Shown in pieces: positions 38,127-47,706 of a DNA stretch of 64,000 nucleotides. Origin of the DNA: Nakazawaea peltata (lineage: Eukaryota; Ascomycota; Pichiomycetes; Alaninales; Pachysolenaceae); assembly GCA_001599355.1 (NCBI GenBank), contig BCGQ01000003.1, forward strand, positions 374,468 through 438,467, given 5' to 3'. The notes under the pieces are model-generated. The model was not told where the DNA came from and did no database searches. It was given only the letters and a program-made list of their open reading frames with translations. Positions within the stretch are counted from its first letter, which is position 1; the number at the start of each line of letters is the position of its first letter. The position numbers were made by a program, and so were the translations under genes.

Positions 38127-39647
38127 ATGAGATTCTCTATCGCAGTGTTAACACTGTTGCTGACCTTTGTTGTTGGTGACGACTCTGACTACGAATGTGT
38201 CGGTACTTTCATCTTTGGAAGACACAATGACAGAAATGCCAAACCGGCCAAGATCTTGTCTCCAATCGGAGCTCAACACCAATATGATATGGGATCTTTC
38301 TTCAGAGAAAGATACTTCGGTATGGACAACAGTGGTAACTCTGTTGAAACTGACTATGGTATCAGTGGTTTAGACCAATATGGGTTGTATCAATATGATG
38401 AGTTTTACGGAGAGCTGGTCTCGTCAAATGTCATTTTGTTCTCCCATTTGTCCTTCTTGCAAGGTTTATACCCACCAACTAAGATTACCACCACCAATGA
38501 GAAGCTGGCGGATGAAATTTACGCTGAATTGTCTAATGGAACTGACATCTTGGGTCCTTTGGATGGTTATCAATACGTTCAAAGTTATATCCAGGAGGAG
38601 GCTACTCCAGATTACATTTGGATTAAGGGAGATGAAGATTGTCCAGCCAGTGATCTGGCCATCGATGCTTACTTAGCATCTGACGATTTCACCCAAAAGA
38701 ACTCTTCTACTTTGGAATACTACCAAAGCTTGAGAGATCTCATTCCTACTTCTGCTTTCTCTGACGATGAGTTGAATTTCGGTAATGCTATGTCGATTTT
38801 CGACTACATGAACGTTAACTACATTCACAACGAATCCTTGGCTTCTCAATGGAACGAATCTCTTATTGCCGATGTCAGAAGATTGGCTGATGTCTACAAC
38901 TTTGCTATCAGTTACGATGCCAGTCAAACCTTAGGTGGTAACCTCACCATCGGAGCCAGAACTTTGTCTGCCGCTATCTTGGACAAATTGAACACGACCA
39001 AGACCGCTAAATCCCCATTGATCAACTACTTCACCGGTTCTTATAACACCATGTACCAATGGTTCGGTCTCACTCAATTGTACAAGTTGAGTTCCAACTT
39101 CACCGGTATGCCAGATTACGGATCTGTATTGGTCTTTGAATTATTGCAAGACAGTTCCGAGGACTACTACGTTCAATTCTCTTTCAAGAACGGAAGTACC
39201 TCCCCATATGAATTGACCAGTTACCCATTGTTCAACACCAACCAAACCATCTTGCCATGGGACAAGTTTGTTTCTGAGATGCAAGCTATTTCTATCGACA
39301 ATTTGGATGACTGGTGTGATGCTTGTTCTGCTACTGTTGACATGTGTGTTGTCTACAGTGATCTTTATGAGGATGCCGAATCTTTGGAAGATGAAGGTGT
39401 TTCAGTTTCCGAACTTGCCGATGGTGATTACTCTTCCTTGAACATCAAGTCATCTTCAAAGAGTAACTTGAGTAATGCCGCTGCTGGTGGTATTGGTGCC
39501 GGTGTCACTATTGGAGTTGTCTTGATTTTGGGTCTGTTATTCTACTTGATGAAGAGATCTAAGACCTCTAAGAAGGCTACCGTCAAGTCTTTACCAGTTG
39601 CCGAGAAGCAAGTATCTAACTCTTCGTTCTCTGATGCTACTGTCTAA
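38127..39647 (+). CDS. Histidine-phosphatase family protein, secreted and membrane anchored, active site altered
   Basis: The protein has 506 residues. An N-terminal signal peptide (MRFSIAVLTLLLTFVVG) is followed by a histidine acid phosphatase-like domain with several N-glycosylation sites. One membrane helix (GGIGAGVTIGVVLILGLLFY) and a basic cytoplasmic tail follow. The catalytic RHG motif is present as FGRHNDR (R32, H33, N34), with Asn instead of Gly. The second, C-terminal His-Asp proton donor is not evident where expected (FTGSYNTMYQWFGLTQL). The domain still keeps VLVFELL and paired cysteines (CDACSATVDMC). It may be a cell-surface phosphatase variant or a pseudoenzyme. This host gene has no sign of decay: the frame is open and codon use is normal. 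Confidence 0.75.
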   Translation: MRFSIAVLTLLLTFVVGDDSDYECVGTFIFGRHNDRNAKPAKILSPIGAQHQYDMGSFFRERYFGMDNSGNSVETDYGISGLDQYGLYQYDEFYGELVSSNVILFSHLSFLQGLYPPTKITTTNEKLADEIYAELSNGTDILGPLDGYQYVQSYIQEEATPDYIWIKGDEDCPASDLAIDAYLASDDFTQKNSSTLEYYQSLRDLIPTSAFSDDELNFGNAMSIFDYMNVNYIHNESLASQWNESLIADVRRLADVYNFAISYDASQTLGGNLTIGARTLSAAILDKLNTTKTAKSPLINYFTGSYNTMYQWFGLTQLYKLSSNFTGMPDYGSVLVFELLQDSSEDYYVQFSFKNGSTSPYELTSYPLFNTNQTILPWDKFVSEMQAISIDNLDDWCDACSATVDMCVVYSDLYEDAESLEDEGVSVSELADGDYSSLNIKSSSKSNLSNAAAGGIGAGVTIGVVLILGLLFYLMKRSKTSKKATVKSLPVAEKQVSNSSFSDATV

Positions 39648-40133
39648 TCTTAGATAGCCCCTATTTAAATAGTTAATTGTATGACGTCCAAAAGTCGTAA
39701 TTTGCTGTAGATTCGATCGATGTCAACCGCGCATCGCTGTAGGCAGTATGACGTCTTCTTGACACAGCGCGAAACAGACCGACTCTGCGCGAGGCCCAGC
39801 TCTGCGCGAGGCCCACCTCGAGCAGTCCGAGAACACCGTAAGCCATCGCTGCGCTCGACACTTTTCGCTGCGCAGTGCTAGGCGTGGTCAATTCCTCAGA
39901 ATCTGCAAGATCCACGCAGCTCTTCAAAAGTAAGCTCTGCGCACTGAAACCGCGCACCAGCACCGAACCTTCCCCAGTACAAAGCCTTTAAAGTGGGAAA
40001 ATTTTTCCTTTGTTTATTTTTTCCTACCATCTTTTTAAGTAGAGAAAAACGTTTTTGAGATTAGGACGATTTTGAGCTTAGATAGCGAGGAATGCATATG
40101 GGACCCGGTAGACATTGAATTGTATAGTGAACC
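39648..40133. promoter_or_regulatory. CG-rich intergenic block and KCS1 promoter
   Basis: This 486-bp region has two TATGACGTC elements (about 39680 and 39747), which contain the TGACGTC core of CREB/ATF sites. A block at 39720-39965 is markedly CG-rich, with GCGCGAG and TGCGCA motifs and a 16-bp direct repeat (CTCTGCGCGAGGCCCA at 39783 and 39800). Near KCS1 is AAAATTTTT at 39998-40006. No coding sequence is convincing. Confidence 0.5.
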
Positions 40134-42692
40134 ATGTCATCTTCTCTTGTGCCACCTTCCGATGGGGGTAGCGAGAAGCATTCTAAATCACATCATCATA
40201 TAGCAGGACGAAAAGCAGCTAAATCTTTCAAATTATTCAGTACCGACCATGCGGTCGATAAGGGAAGCAAGCGCCATTCGATTGCGAATCCCTCGACATT
40301 GGAGGCGGAGATTGCTGGTCTGGCACTGGCGGTAGAATCCGACGCTGGTGCCGATCATAAGATATCTTCTATCAAGTTTGAGGCCCACCAGTTACAGGAG
40401 TCGGCTTTACCTGCTTTGACCGAGCCTCCGGTCTCCAAATCGTTACCGGACTTGGAACCTGTTTCATCTGCTACATATTTCCCACATACTGTTGGGGATT
40501 CCACTTTGACAGCTGCTGAGCATATGACAGCTGAGGCCGAGTATGATATACCCACTGAGGATAACGAAGAACTGCTTCCATCTTCTCCGACTGAAATTGA
40601 AAATGAAACTGACGACACAGAAGCACTGCATACATCTGACTATGAATCTGATGGAGAACATGTAGATTCCAAGGAGTTCCCATTGGCTGTAGAATTGAAA
40701 CCTTTCAAGAATAAAGTAGGAGGTCATACTGCCATATTCAGATTCTCTCAGAAAGCCATATGTAAAGCTTCTGATATGAGAGAACATAGATGGTACGAAG
40801 CTATGGAAAAAGACCATCCAGAATTGACCAAATACATGCCCCGGTATTTGGGGTTGCTTAATGTGCGGTATAGCTCATTGGTGGACGAGAATGAACTGCT
40901 TGAAGAAAGTATGTCTAATATCAAGTTGGAAGGTAACGAACTTGAGGCTCTGAACATGACTCCGGTCAATTCTGCTGCTTATTCTCCTCATACAGTAGCA
41001 TCGGGAACTAATCTCAAAGGGCAGAGTAATATTAGTGGAATAGATACATCGTCATTGAAGGATATAGAGTTGCCTCCAGAAGTGCTACTCGATGACAATC
41101 GTCACATTATTCCAGACTCACTTTGGAACAAATACTCTTCGGCTGCTCCATCTCCTCGTAATTCTTTAGATAATAATAAGATCGAGTTCATGCTTCCGTC
41201 TACACCGGAACAACGTAACTCGGCATTGTCCAGTGTTGACAACACGCCGACGTTTCAAACATCATTGGGATTCACTAGGGTGAACACTAAACTTCAGGAA
41301 CTGGTATTAACCGAGGTGTTCCAACCGATGCGTGACCATGCGAATCTGTTGAAGAGACAGCAAGGGTATGCTTCGGGTCGTAGAAGACAGAGCCGAGAAC
41401 TGAGAAGAACATCTTCCAGTGCCTCGGATAGTGATTTCGCCGGTAGCAGTAGTAGGAGTCATAGATTTAGTATGTCTTCAGACGTTGAGAGGGCCATTTT
41501 CAAGCAGAATGTCTCGAAAGGTGCCGGTTTAGAGATCTACGGGTCGAATCTCTCGACTCAGACTATTTCTGAGGGAGTTCAAGATAATTCCGAAGGTTTA
41601 CAGAAGAAACATAACTCAATGTTAGACTTAGCAAGCATGAATGACTCACCTATGCAAGCTGTCAAGAAGTATCCGACTAGAGAACAGTTCATCTCTTCGA
41701 TTAAACCTGTAGCTCAACTGCTGAGATCAGGAAGTGACTCTATCTTCCAGATGGATGATGAAGAAAGAGATTTGATGAGGACTAAGACAGCCGAAGAGAA
41801 CGCAATCGAAGACGAGGAAGAAGAAGACCCACATCAAACTAGAAACCTTGTCAAGAAGACTCGTTTCGAGAGATTCATATTGCTCGAGGATTTGACCACT
41901 GGTATGGCCAAACCTTGTGTATTGGATTTGAAGATGGGTACGAGACAGTATGGTGTTGAGGCCCCTACTGCCAAGAAGTACTCTCAACGTAAGAAGTGCT
42001 CACAAACCACTAGTCGTAAATTGGGGGTCCGTGTTTGTGGTATGCAGGTATATGATGCTGGGAAAGGTGAGTTTATCTGTAAAGACAAGTACTTTGGACG
42101 TAGATTGAAGGCTGGTGACGAGTTTGCCTTATGTTTGACTCGTTTCTTATATGATGGAGTCAGTGTGTATAGCATTGTGAGACATATTCCAAAATTGATC
42201 GATTCGTTGAAAGAGTTGACGACCATGTTCCGCTCATTGAATGGGTATCGTATGTATGGGTCTTCACTCTTGTTGATGTATGATGGTGGTGTTAAAAGTA
42301 GTGAGCAAGGTGATAATAAGGGTAATCTCCTTATTAGAGTGATTGACTTTGCTCAGTGTGTTGTCCCTGGGGAGGATAGTTTCCGTAAAGTCACTTATCC
42401 TCCACATAGACCTAATGATATGGATCGTGGGTACTTGAGGGGATTAGAGTCTTTGGCTTTCTATTTCAAACAGATCTGGGCTCATTTACTCGGTGTGTCA
42501 TACGATGAGTGCGCAGACAAATTAGATTCGATCTTAGACCTTGAGCACAGTGAGTTGAAGGAAAAACTTGAACTGCAATGCGATTGGATTAACGATTTCG
42601 AAGTTGAGGATTGGCGTGCTCCTCCTCTAGATTTCAATTTCGGCTTATGGCCAACTAATAATGATAATGATGATGATCTTGTATCGGAATAA
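40134..42692 (+). CDS. KCS1: Inositol hexakisphosphate kinase
   Basis: The protein has 852 residues (yeast Kcs1 is 1050). It makes 5-PP-InsP5 (InsP7), a signal in phosphate homeostasis and stress. The Ser-rich N-terminal half carries a conserved segment [20 protein letters not shown] (about residue 185), the start of the split kinase domain. The catalytic part shows the IPK signature [14 protein letters not shown] (about 594-607), the SSLL-type motif [10 protein letters not shown] (about 708) and the metal-binding RVIDFAQCV (about 733). This is the typical KCS1/IP6K order. The intervening region is low-complexity and probably disordered. Confidence 0.93.
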   Translation: MSSSLVPPSDGGSEKHSKSHHHIAGRKAAKSFKLFSTDHAVDKGSKRHSIANPSTLEAEIAGLALAVESDAGADHKISSIKFEAHQLQESALPALTEPPVSKSLPDLEPVSSATYFPHTVGDSTLTAAEHMTAEAEYDIPTEDNEELLPSSPTEIENETDDTEALHTSDYESDGEHVDSKEFPLAVELKPFKNKVGGHTAIFRFSQKAICKASDMREHRWYEAMEKDHPELTKYMPRYLGLLNVRYSSLVDENELLEESMSNIKLEGNELEALNMTPVNSAAYSPHTVASGTNLKGQSNISGIDTSSLKDIELPPEVLLDDNRHIIPDSLWNKYSSAAPSPRNSLDNNKIEFMLPSTPEQRNSALSSVDNTPTFQTSLGFTRVNTKLQELVLTEVFQPMRDHANLLKRQQGYASGRRRQSRELRRTSSSASDSDFAGSSSRSHRFSMSSDVERAIFKQNVSKGAGLEIYGSNLSTQTISEGVQDNSEGLQKKHNSMLDLASMNDSPMQAVKKYPTREQFISSIKPVAQLLRSGSDSIFQMDDEERDLMRTKTAEENAIEDEEEEDPHQTRNLVKKTRFERFILLEDLTTGMAKPCVLDLKMGTRQYGVEAPTAKKYSQRKKCSQTTSRKLGVRVCGMQVYDAGKGEFICKDKYFGRRLKAGDEFALCLTRFLYDGVSVYSIVRHIPKLIDSLKELTTMFRSLNGYRMYGSSLLLMYDGGVKSSEQGDNKGNLLIRVIDFAQCVVPGEDSFRKVTYPPHRPNDMDRGYLRGLESLAFYFKQIWAHLLGVSYDECADKLDSILDLEHSELKEKLELQCDWINDFEVEDWRAPPLDFNFGLWPTNNDNDDDLVSE

Positions 42693-43048
42693 AGGAAAGG
42701 AGATGGGAGAAAAAGGAACAGTTCTTATTCTTAATGCTATTTATGTTATTTATGTATGGGTAGTCCGACTAATGGTTTGCCCCTGTTAATATATTATTCA
42801 CTTCATCAATAGTGCCCCTTTAGAGGTGGTGATAGTTCGTAAAGTGCCTATAAATAACACTTAGAGGTGGCGATGATTCGTAAAATGCTCACACACCAAA
42901 AAGTCGTAAAGCGCTGAAGAATGAAATATAAATCGTAAAATGCTGAGTACACAAATCTCCTAAATTGGAAGCACCCCCTATAAAAAATAAACAAACACAA
43001 ACAGCGTTTAATCGTGGATCACAAGAGGATACAGAGAACCAGAACGTG
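42693..43048 (+). promoter_or_regulatory. Promoter region with four copies of a TCGTAAARTGCTGA-like motif
   Basis: This 356-bp region between KCS1 and the coiled-coil gene contains TCGTAAAGTGCC (42837-42848), TCGTAAAATGCT (42878-42889), TCGTAAAGCGCTGA (42904-42917) and TCGTAAAATGCTGA (42933-42946). The first two sit inside a longer direct repeat with a 41-bp period that begins TTAGAGGTGG (42820 and 42861). The motif also occurs at 37468 and in variant form at 45158-45218. Confidence 0.65.
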
Positions 43049-44509
43049 ATGTCAGGTAGAAACGAGTATTCCCCAATGAGGTATGCTGATTACGATGATA
43101 GTGATTTCTCTATTGAGCTTCCTAGAGCTGTCCCTCATTATATTTATGAGCCTGACACGGGGTTGAAGGAAACCGAGACCTTGTCAGACGCGGATTACTT
43201 TCGTGTGGAGGATTTGTTTAAGAAGCAGCGTGATTCTGATTTCGTTAAGGAGAGTAGGATGAATGATCTGAAGACACGGGTTCGTCTGCCCGAGAATATC
43301 GATGATGAAGCCACAAAGAAGTTCTGTAGTACTACATCTAAAATCATTGAGGAGCTTCCAGGAGCAGTGTCATCGAAATATGGTGGCATTTTGACGTCGG
43401 TATTGAATGATTTCATTGATGAGCATTTGGATTTGAAAGCGAAGCATGAAGCATTGAAGAAAAGTAAGCAGGTGGAGTCGTCTCCTGTTGGTAAATCTGC
43501 TCCTTCTCATGATCAAGATGTTATTCTGAAGCTTTCGGAGAAGGTGAGGAAATATAAGCAGATGAGTTTGGATACTGAAGCATTACTTGTGTTGAGGGAG
43601 CAAGAGATTGAGAAATTGAAGGCTGAATTGGAGAGCAAGAGATCGAGTAAAGAACCAAGTAAGAGATTAAGCAATCTGGGGTCAGAAATTGAAGATACTA
43701 CCGAAGATATCAATTACTCTCTTCTGATCAAAGAATTGAAGAAGGAAATTTCTAAACTTGAACTTGAAGATGAACTCAAAGAGAAAAAGGAATTACAACT
43801 GCAGCAATACAAAGCATTGAAGGAACAATTACTGGAGCTACAATCGATGAAGAAACGTCAATCGAAACAAGTCTTTGTACAAGATTTGGATAAATTCAAA
43901 GAAGAACTCAAGGATGAGATCAAAAATTTATTGGGAAATGAGACTAAGGATGAATCTTCACCTCTTAAAGAAGATGTAATCCCAGAAAATAGAGATTTAG
44001 AGAGCATTGAGACCATCTTGGCCAATCAATTGAAACTCAACAACATTGAATTAGAATCCAAATTGAATCTGATGATTTCCACGAAGGTGGACAGAACAGA
44101 ATTGGATTCGTTTTTGAGTAGACTTGACCATTCAGCTCCATTTTCCCCTCAAGCTCAACAATGTAGATACTGCTCCGGAGCTAATAGTCAAAGAGGCCAT
44201 TTACAACATGAGATTGATCATCTTGTAGAGAGATTAATGCAAGTGACCCAAGAAATCTCCAGATTAGAAGATGACGAGACACTCTTCAATGAAGTAGAAC
44301 TTATGAGACTTATTTCTGAGAAACACGAGTTGGGAAAACAGTTGAAATCGAAACGTAAATCATTAGAAGACCATGACTCCGATTCTCAACTTGTAGGAGA
44401 ACTTACAGAGGACCCAATTGAAGAAAGCGATAATTGTCATACTATAAATGTACTCAGGGACAATGCTAAGAAGTTTGGGATCCCATTGAAGAGGAGTAAT
44501 GGGTTCTAG
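43049..44509 (+). CDS. Coiled-coil protein, possible spindle pole body component
   Basis: The protein has 486 residues from the ATG at 43049; an upstream extension opens only with TTG. I do not recognise it with certainty. The first 60 residues are acidic and Tyr-rich, and residues 80-130 are conserved-looking (EELPGAVSSKYGGILTSVLN). Long heptad-like coiled coil occupies about 140-350. A C-x2-C motif (CRYCSGANSQRGHL) precedes a second short coil (EIDHLVERLMQVTQEISRLE). Coils with a C-x2-C near the end are seen in centrosome or SPB proteins such as the Cep57/Ppc89 group, so an SPB role is a guess. The promoter carries four copies of the motif described above. Confidence 0.5.
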   Translation: MSGRNEYSPMRYADYDDSDFSIELPRAVPHYIYEPDTGLKETETLSDADYFRVEDLFKKQRDSDFVKESRMNDLKTRVRLPENIDDEATKKFCSTTSKIIEELPGAVSSKYGGILTSVLNDFIDEHLDLKAKHEALKKSKQVESSPVGKSAPSHDQDVILKLSEKVRKYKQMSLDTEALLVLREQEIEKLKAELESKRSSKEPSKRLSNLGSEIEDTTEDINYSLLIKELKKEISKLELEDELKEKKELQLQQYKALKEQLLELQSMKKRQSKQVFVQDLDKFKEELKDEIKNLLGNETKDESSPLKEDVIPENRDLESIETILANQLKLNNIELESKLNLMISTKVDRTELDSFLSRLDHSAPFSPQAQQCRYCSGANSQRGHLQHEIDHLVERLMQVTQEISRLEDDETLFNEVELMRLISEKHELGKQLKSKRKSLEDHDSDSQLVGELTEDPIEESDNCHTINVLRDNAKKFGIPLKRSNGF

Positions 44510-44627
44510 GCTGCTCTAGGCTACTGTCAACCGTCTACAATACTGTCTAAACGACTCTAAACTACTAATGTATACTAGCTGTATAATAAACAAGTCGTTC
44601 GTGCATTTGATGCTATTATGTAGATGA

Positions 44628-45074
44628 TCATTTCTTTTTGTTCTTCCCCTTGGACTTTTTCTTCTTCAGAGCCAGTGGCACAGATTGGGTGTCAACAGAT
44701 GGCTCGGCAGGTGTATCTACCTCAGCGGCAGCTTCCTTCATATCGGTGTTACTCATGTGACTTCCTACACTTCTTACTGGTGTATTCTTCACCTGTATAG
44801 AGTTGGGTCCCAATAATGTTAACAATCTGGAGAATTCCTTGATTTTATAGGTCTTGTATTTCAAGCATACACCTGAAACCGGGTTATAGGTTTTGAAACT
44901 CATGAAGCTCTTGGTGATTGGTTTCTTGGATTTCAATTGGGTGGTCTCGCCTTTCTTCTGGTGCTTTTTCAAGTTGGATCCGTAAGTGATGGAGACCTTA
45001 GTCTCGGCCGGCGAGGCTTCCACCAATTTTAAGGATTTCTCAATGAATATGTCTATGGATTTTATAGATGGCAT
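44628..45074 (-). CDS. SRP21: Signal recognition particle subunit Srp21 (SRP9-like)
   Basis: The protein has 148 residues (yeast Srp21 is 167). It is the fungal SRP9 homologue in the Alu domain of the signal recognition particle. The fold is recognisable in IDIFIEKSLKLVEASPAETK, then VSITYGSNL, then SFKTYNPVSGVCLKYKTYK and EFSRLLTLLGPNS. The C-terminus is a Lys-rich tail (LKKKKSKGKNKKK) that probably contacts SRP RNA. It is convergent with the coiled-coil gene, 118 bp apart. Three GTAAA(A/G)TGCTGA-like motifs are in the promoter. Confidence 0.85.
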   Translation of the reverse strand: MPSIKSIDIFIEKSLKLVEASPAETKVSITYGSNLKKHQKKGETTQLKSKKPITKSFMSFKTYNPVSGVCLKYKTYKIKEFSRLLTLLGPNSIQVKNTPVRSVGSHMSNTDMKEAAAEVDTPAEPSVDTQSVPLALKKKKSKGKNKKK

Positions 45075-45399
45075 CTCTTGGTGGAGTAAGGTAGTTGGTT
45101 CGTCGATTGGCGTTTATTTTGATCAAATCGGGGCTCGAAAAATTTTCGTCGAAGAAGTTGTAAATTGCTGAGACGGAGAAGCTGTAAAGTGCTAAGGCTG
45201 GGATTAGTAAAATGCTGATGGAAAGGGGGTTAGTGGGGGAGGGCAGGAGAAGGGGGTGAAGGGAAGGGGTGAAGGGGACGTGAAGGGGACGTGAAGGGGA
45301 CGTGAAGGGGACGGATAAGAGTACACAGATAATCATCTACATATCATTTCTACTATCGAAATCATAAAATACCCAATCATCATCATTACTATATACTAC
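45075..45399 (-). promoter_or_regulatory. SRP21 upstream region with motif cluster and minisatellite
   Basis: This 325-bp region contains AAAAATTTTCG near 45139. Three GTAAA-type motif copies follow: TTGTAAATTGCTGA at 45158, CTGTAAAGTGCTAA at 45182 and TAGTAAAATGCTGA at 45205. Then comes an 11-bp minisatellite at 45269-45312. The right part is the 3' flank of SSH4. Confidence 0.55.
45269..45312. repeat. GTGAAGGGGAC minisatellite, four perfect copies
   Basis: The 11-bp unit GTGAAGGGGAC is repeated four times without change at 45269, 45280, 45291 and 45302, with degenerate copies just upstream. It lies between SRP21 and SSH4. Confidence 0.92.
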
Positions 45400-47070
45400 T
45401 CACTTTCTCTTCTTAGATTTCTTCTTCTTCTTCTTGGTCTTCAGAGGAGCAGTTGGAGTTGGAGCCAGAGCCAGAATGACTTCCAGACACGATTTATGAG
45501 GAGGACTCGAACCTGAAGTAGATCCGTTAGGGTCTAAAGAGATCAGATCCGAAATGAAAGTCTGTAACTCGGGAGATCTGATATCTATAGATGATCCCAT
45601 ATTAGAAATATTAGGGTTTTCGTCTCTATCAAATTGAGAGGTGGATTGCTCGTAGTATCTTTGATTCAATTCCAAGAGACGATCGGGAATTTGTTGCTGA
45701 TTCTGCATCTGCAGAACCAGCAATTGTGCAATTTTCTCCGAATCTTCCACTGAAGATCCTGAAGACATAGAAATGTAGCTAGGAGGTTTGGAAGGGATCT
45801 CAGGGTTCGCTGTATTGTTATTATTAGTTCTGAGGAGCAGCTTGGGGCCGAAAAACGTCACCTCTTCAACAGGATATTCAGGTGGTAACAGTTCCCCTCT
45901 TTCTAATACAATATCACTATTAGAGGACAGACTACTGTTGACAGCAGCAGTACCTTTCCTCACTACTTTATTATACATGGGAGGAGCACCTAAATTACCC
46001 TCATTATTGGACTCACAGAACCCAAGTTTCTTGACATTTGCTTCGATGAATACGAACCCAGTTTGTCCTAAGTTGACTTGGACTTTACAAGGACCTCCTG
46101 ATGATCCAATGCAAGGATATAAATCTGTTTTGAGATTCTTTATGATCTCAGCTACTTTCTTACCATTATGTGTAATAAATACTGTTCCTGACAAACTCTT
46201 AAACCCGATTCCAATCACATCTCCTTGTAGAAGTTGGGGAGTGAGAACGGGCATATCGTCTTTGTCACCAACAAGAGGTCTATTTATTCTCAAGTGACCT
46301 GAAGATTCCAAGCCGAATGAATAATGGAACTCTCCAGGCAAACGGAAATTAGGGCTGGGTTTCGTACAGAGTCCTACATTTATCCTTGTGGTATCATGGT
46401 CAAAGTCGAACAATTTGGACTCGAAATATATCACGTCATTATGCCTATTCTTTGTGGGGACAGGGAGATTCAACACCAGAGTGGATGGATTAGATGTGAG
46501 AAACGAGATGTCGGTCCTGTCTTCGACCAAATATGGAATATCATCACGGATCATTGAACCATAAACTGTCGATGAGAAGCCATTACTTATTAAAGGTGTG
46601 GCTTCATTAGGGGAGGATCCATGACGAGAATCACGCTGAGATGCAAGACGCTGAAGCTGATCAACGTAAGGTTCGAAATAGAATGCATTTATACCGCGAT
46701 TTGATATCAAAAGTTGTACGTTCAAATCAATCGCTTGTCCCATCGGAGTAAGCTGGGGCAGGTTTTGTTCTTGGAACTTCTTTGCCATACGGTAATAAAA
46801 CTGATCGATATCTGAGAGTTTATCGAGATAGATGCTTTCATTCTCAAGTAAGTCATCAGTATTGGCAAATGAGTCTGGAATATTCAAAGTGTCGGTGCCA
46901 AAGTCTCTTGCCTGGAATCCATCATTGAAGAAAATGTAATAAACAGCGAGTATTAGAACGACTAGGAGGATGAATGATATGGAGGAGCATAACCCAACGA
47001 TGAAGGTGACATTGAGATCGTCGCCTCCACCTAGCATAGGAGGGTCGAAATATTGGTCTCTAGTCCACAT
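45400..47070 (-). CDS. SSH4: SPRY-domain Rsp5 adaptor of the endosome (Ssh4/Ear1)
   Basis: The protein has 556 residues from the ATG at 47070 (MWTRDQYF); the upstream part of the frame opens only with TTG. Yeast Ssh4 is 579. A single membrane helix lies at about residues 21-43 (FIVGLCSSISFILLVVLILA). The SPRY domain follows (NVGLCTKPSPNFRLPGEFHY and SLSGTVFITHNGKKVAEI). Three PPxY motifs (PPMY, PPEY, PPSY) are visible after it; these bind WW domains of the ubiquitin ligase Rsp5. The protein would sort membrane cargo into multivesicular bodies. The C-terminus is a Lys-rich stretch (KTKKKKKKSKKRK). Confidence 0.87.
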   Translation of the reverse strand: MWTRDQYFDPPMLGGGDDLNVTFIVGLCSSISFILLVVLILAVYYIFFNDGFQARDFGTDTLNIPDSFANTDDLLENESIYLDKLSDIDQFYYRMAKKFQEQNLPQLTPMGQAIDLNVQLLISNRGINAFYFEPYVDQLQRLASQRDSRHGSSPNEATPLISNGFSSTVYGSMIRDDIPYLVEDRTDISFLTSNPSTLVLNLPVPTKNRHNDVIYFESKLFDFDHDTTRINVGLCTKPSPNFRLPGEFHYSFGLESSGHLRINRPLVGDKDDMPVLTPQLLQGDVIGIGFKSLSGTVFITHNGKKVAEIIKNLKTDLYPCIGSSGGPCKVQVNLGQTGFVFIEANVKKLGFCESNNEGNLGAPPMYNKVVRKGTAAVNSSLSSNSDIVLERGELLPPEYPVEEVTFFGPKLLLRTNNNNTANPEIPSKPPSYISMSSGSSVEDSEKIAQLLVLQMQNQQQIPDRLLELNQRYYEQSTSQFDRDENPNISNMGSSIDIRSPELQTFISDLISLDPNGSTSGSSPPHKSCLEVILALAPTPTAPLKTKKKKKKSKKRK

Positions 47071-47706
47071 GATGGCGTTGATGGGATGGATGGGAGGATC
47101 GGGCGATGATTTGAGATGATTTTGAGTGGTGCGCGGGCAGAGCACAGGGAAAGCAGAGACTGAGGGAAGAGCAGGCAGGGAAGCGCAGAGCAGAGCTCAA
47201 GGAAAAGCAGAGATTGAGGGAAGCGCAGAAGAGGGCAGGGAAGCGCAGAGCAGAGCCCAAGGAAAAGCAGAGATTGAGGGAAGCGCAGAAGAGGGCAGGG
47301 AAAGCGCAGAGGAGGGCAGGAAATGCGCTGAGTCAGACGACTGGGATGCGCAGGGCTTGGTGGGGCAGAGCTCGGGGGAGAGCTAGGGGAAGCGCAGAGC
47401 TAGGCAGGGAAACGATTAAGGGGGCGAGCCGAATAGAGAGAAGAAGCAGGAACAGAAGCTACGAGATCATTGGATGTGGGATGAGCGAATTACCAGCTGG
47501 TGATTGGTTACAGCTGAAGTTTTTCGAAAATGACACAGAGGATACAGAACATACAGAGCATGGCTAAGTAGAGCCAAATATATTAATTAAATAGTGAGAT
47601 CGTAAGAAAATGATAGTGAAAAGGGGTGAAAGCATGAAGTGAAAGCATGGAGTGAAAGCAGGGGAATAAATCAGGGATCAATGCAGCCGGAGATAGATGT
47701 GAACAC
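47071..47706. other. Intergenic region with a 60-bp tandem repeat
   Basis: This 636-bp spacer lies between SSH4 and the next minus-strand gene. It is purine-rich with a tandem repeat at about 47171-47320. A plus-strand open frame here encodes only the repeat and is not regarded as a gene. The right end is AT-rich, with GTGAAAGCATG(A/G)A repeats near 47626-47660. Confidence 0.5.
47171..47320. repeat. 60-bp tandem repeat, about 2.4 copies
   Basis: Bases 47171-47230 and 47231-47290 are nearly identical, with shared blocks GGGAAGCGCAGAGCAGAGC and AAGGAAAAGCAGAGATTGAG. A partial third copy follows. Shorter GGGAAGCGCAGA-like units continue on both sides to about 47140 and 47400. The period divides by three, so the plus strand stays open. 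Confidence 0.9.

Noticed and set aside
47126-47386. 86-residue plus-strand frame made of 20-residue repeats
   Set aside because: Coded entirely by the 60-bp tandem repeat; no promoter or conserved part, so treated as repeat rather than gene.
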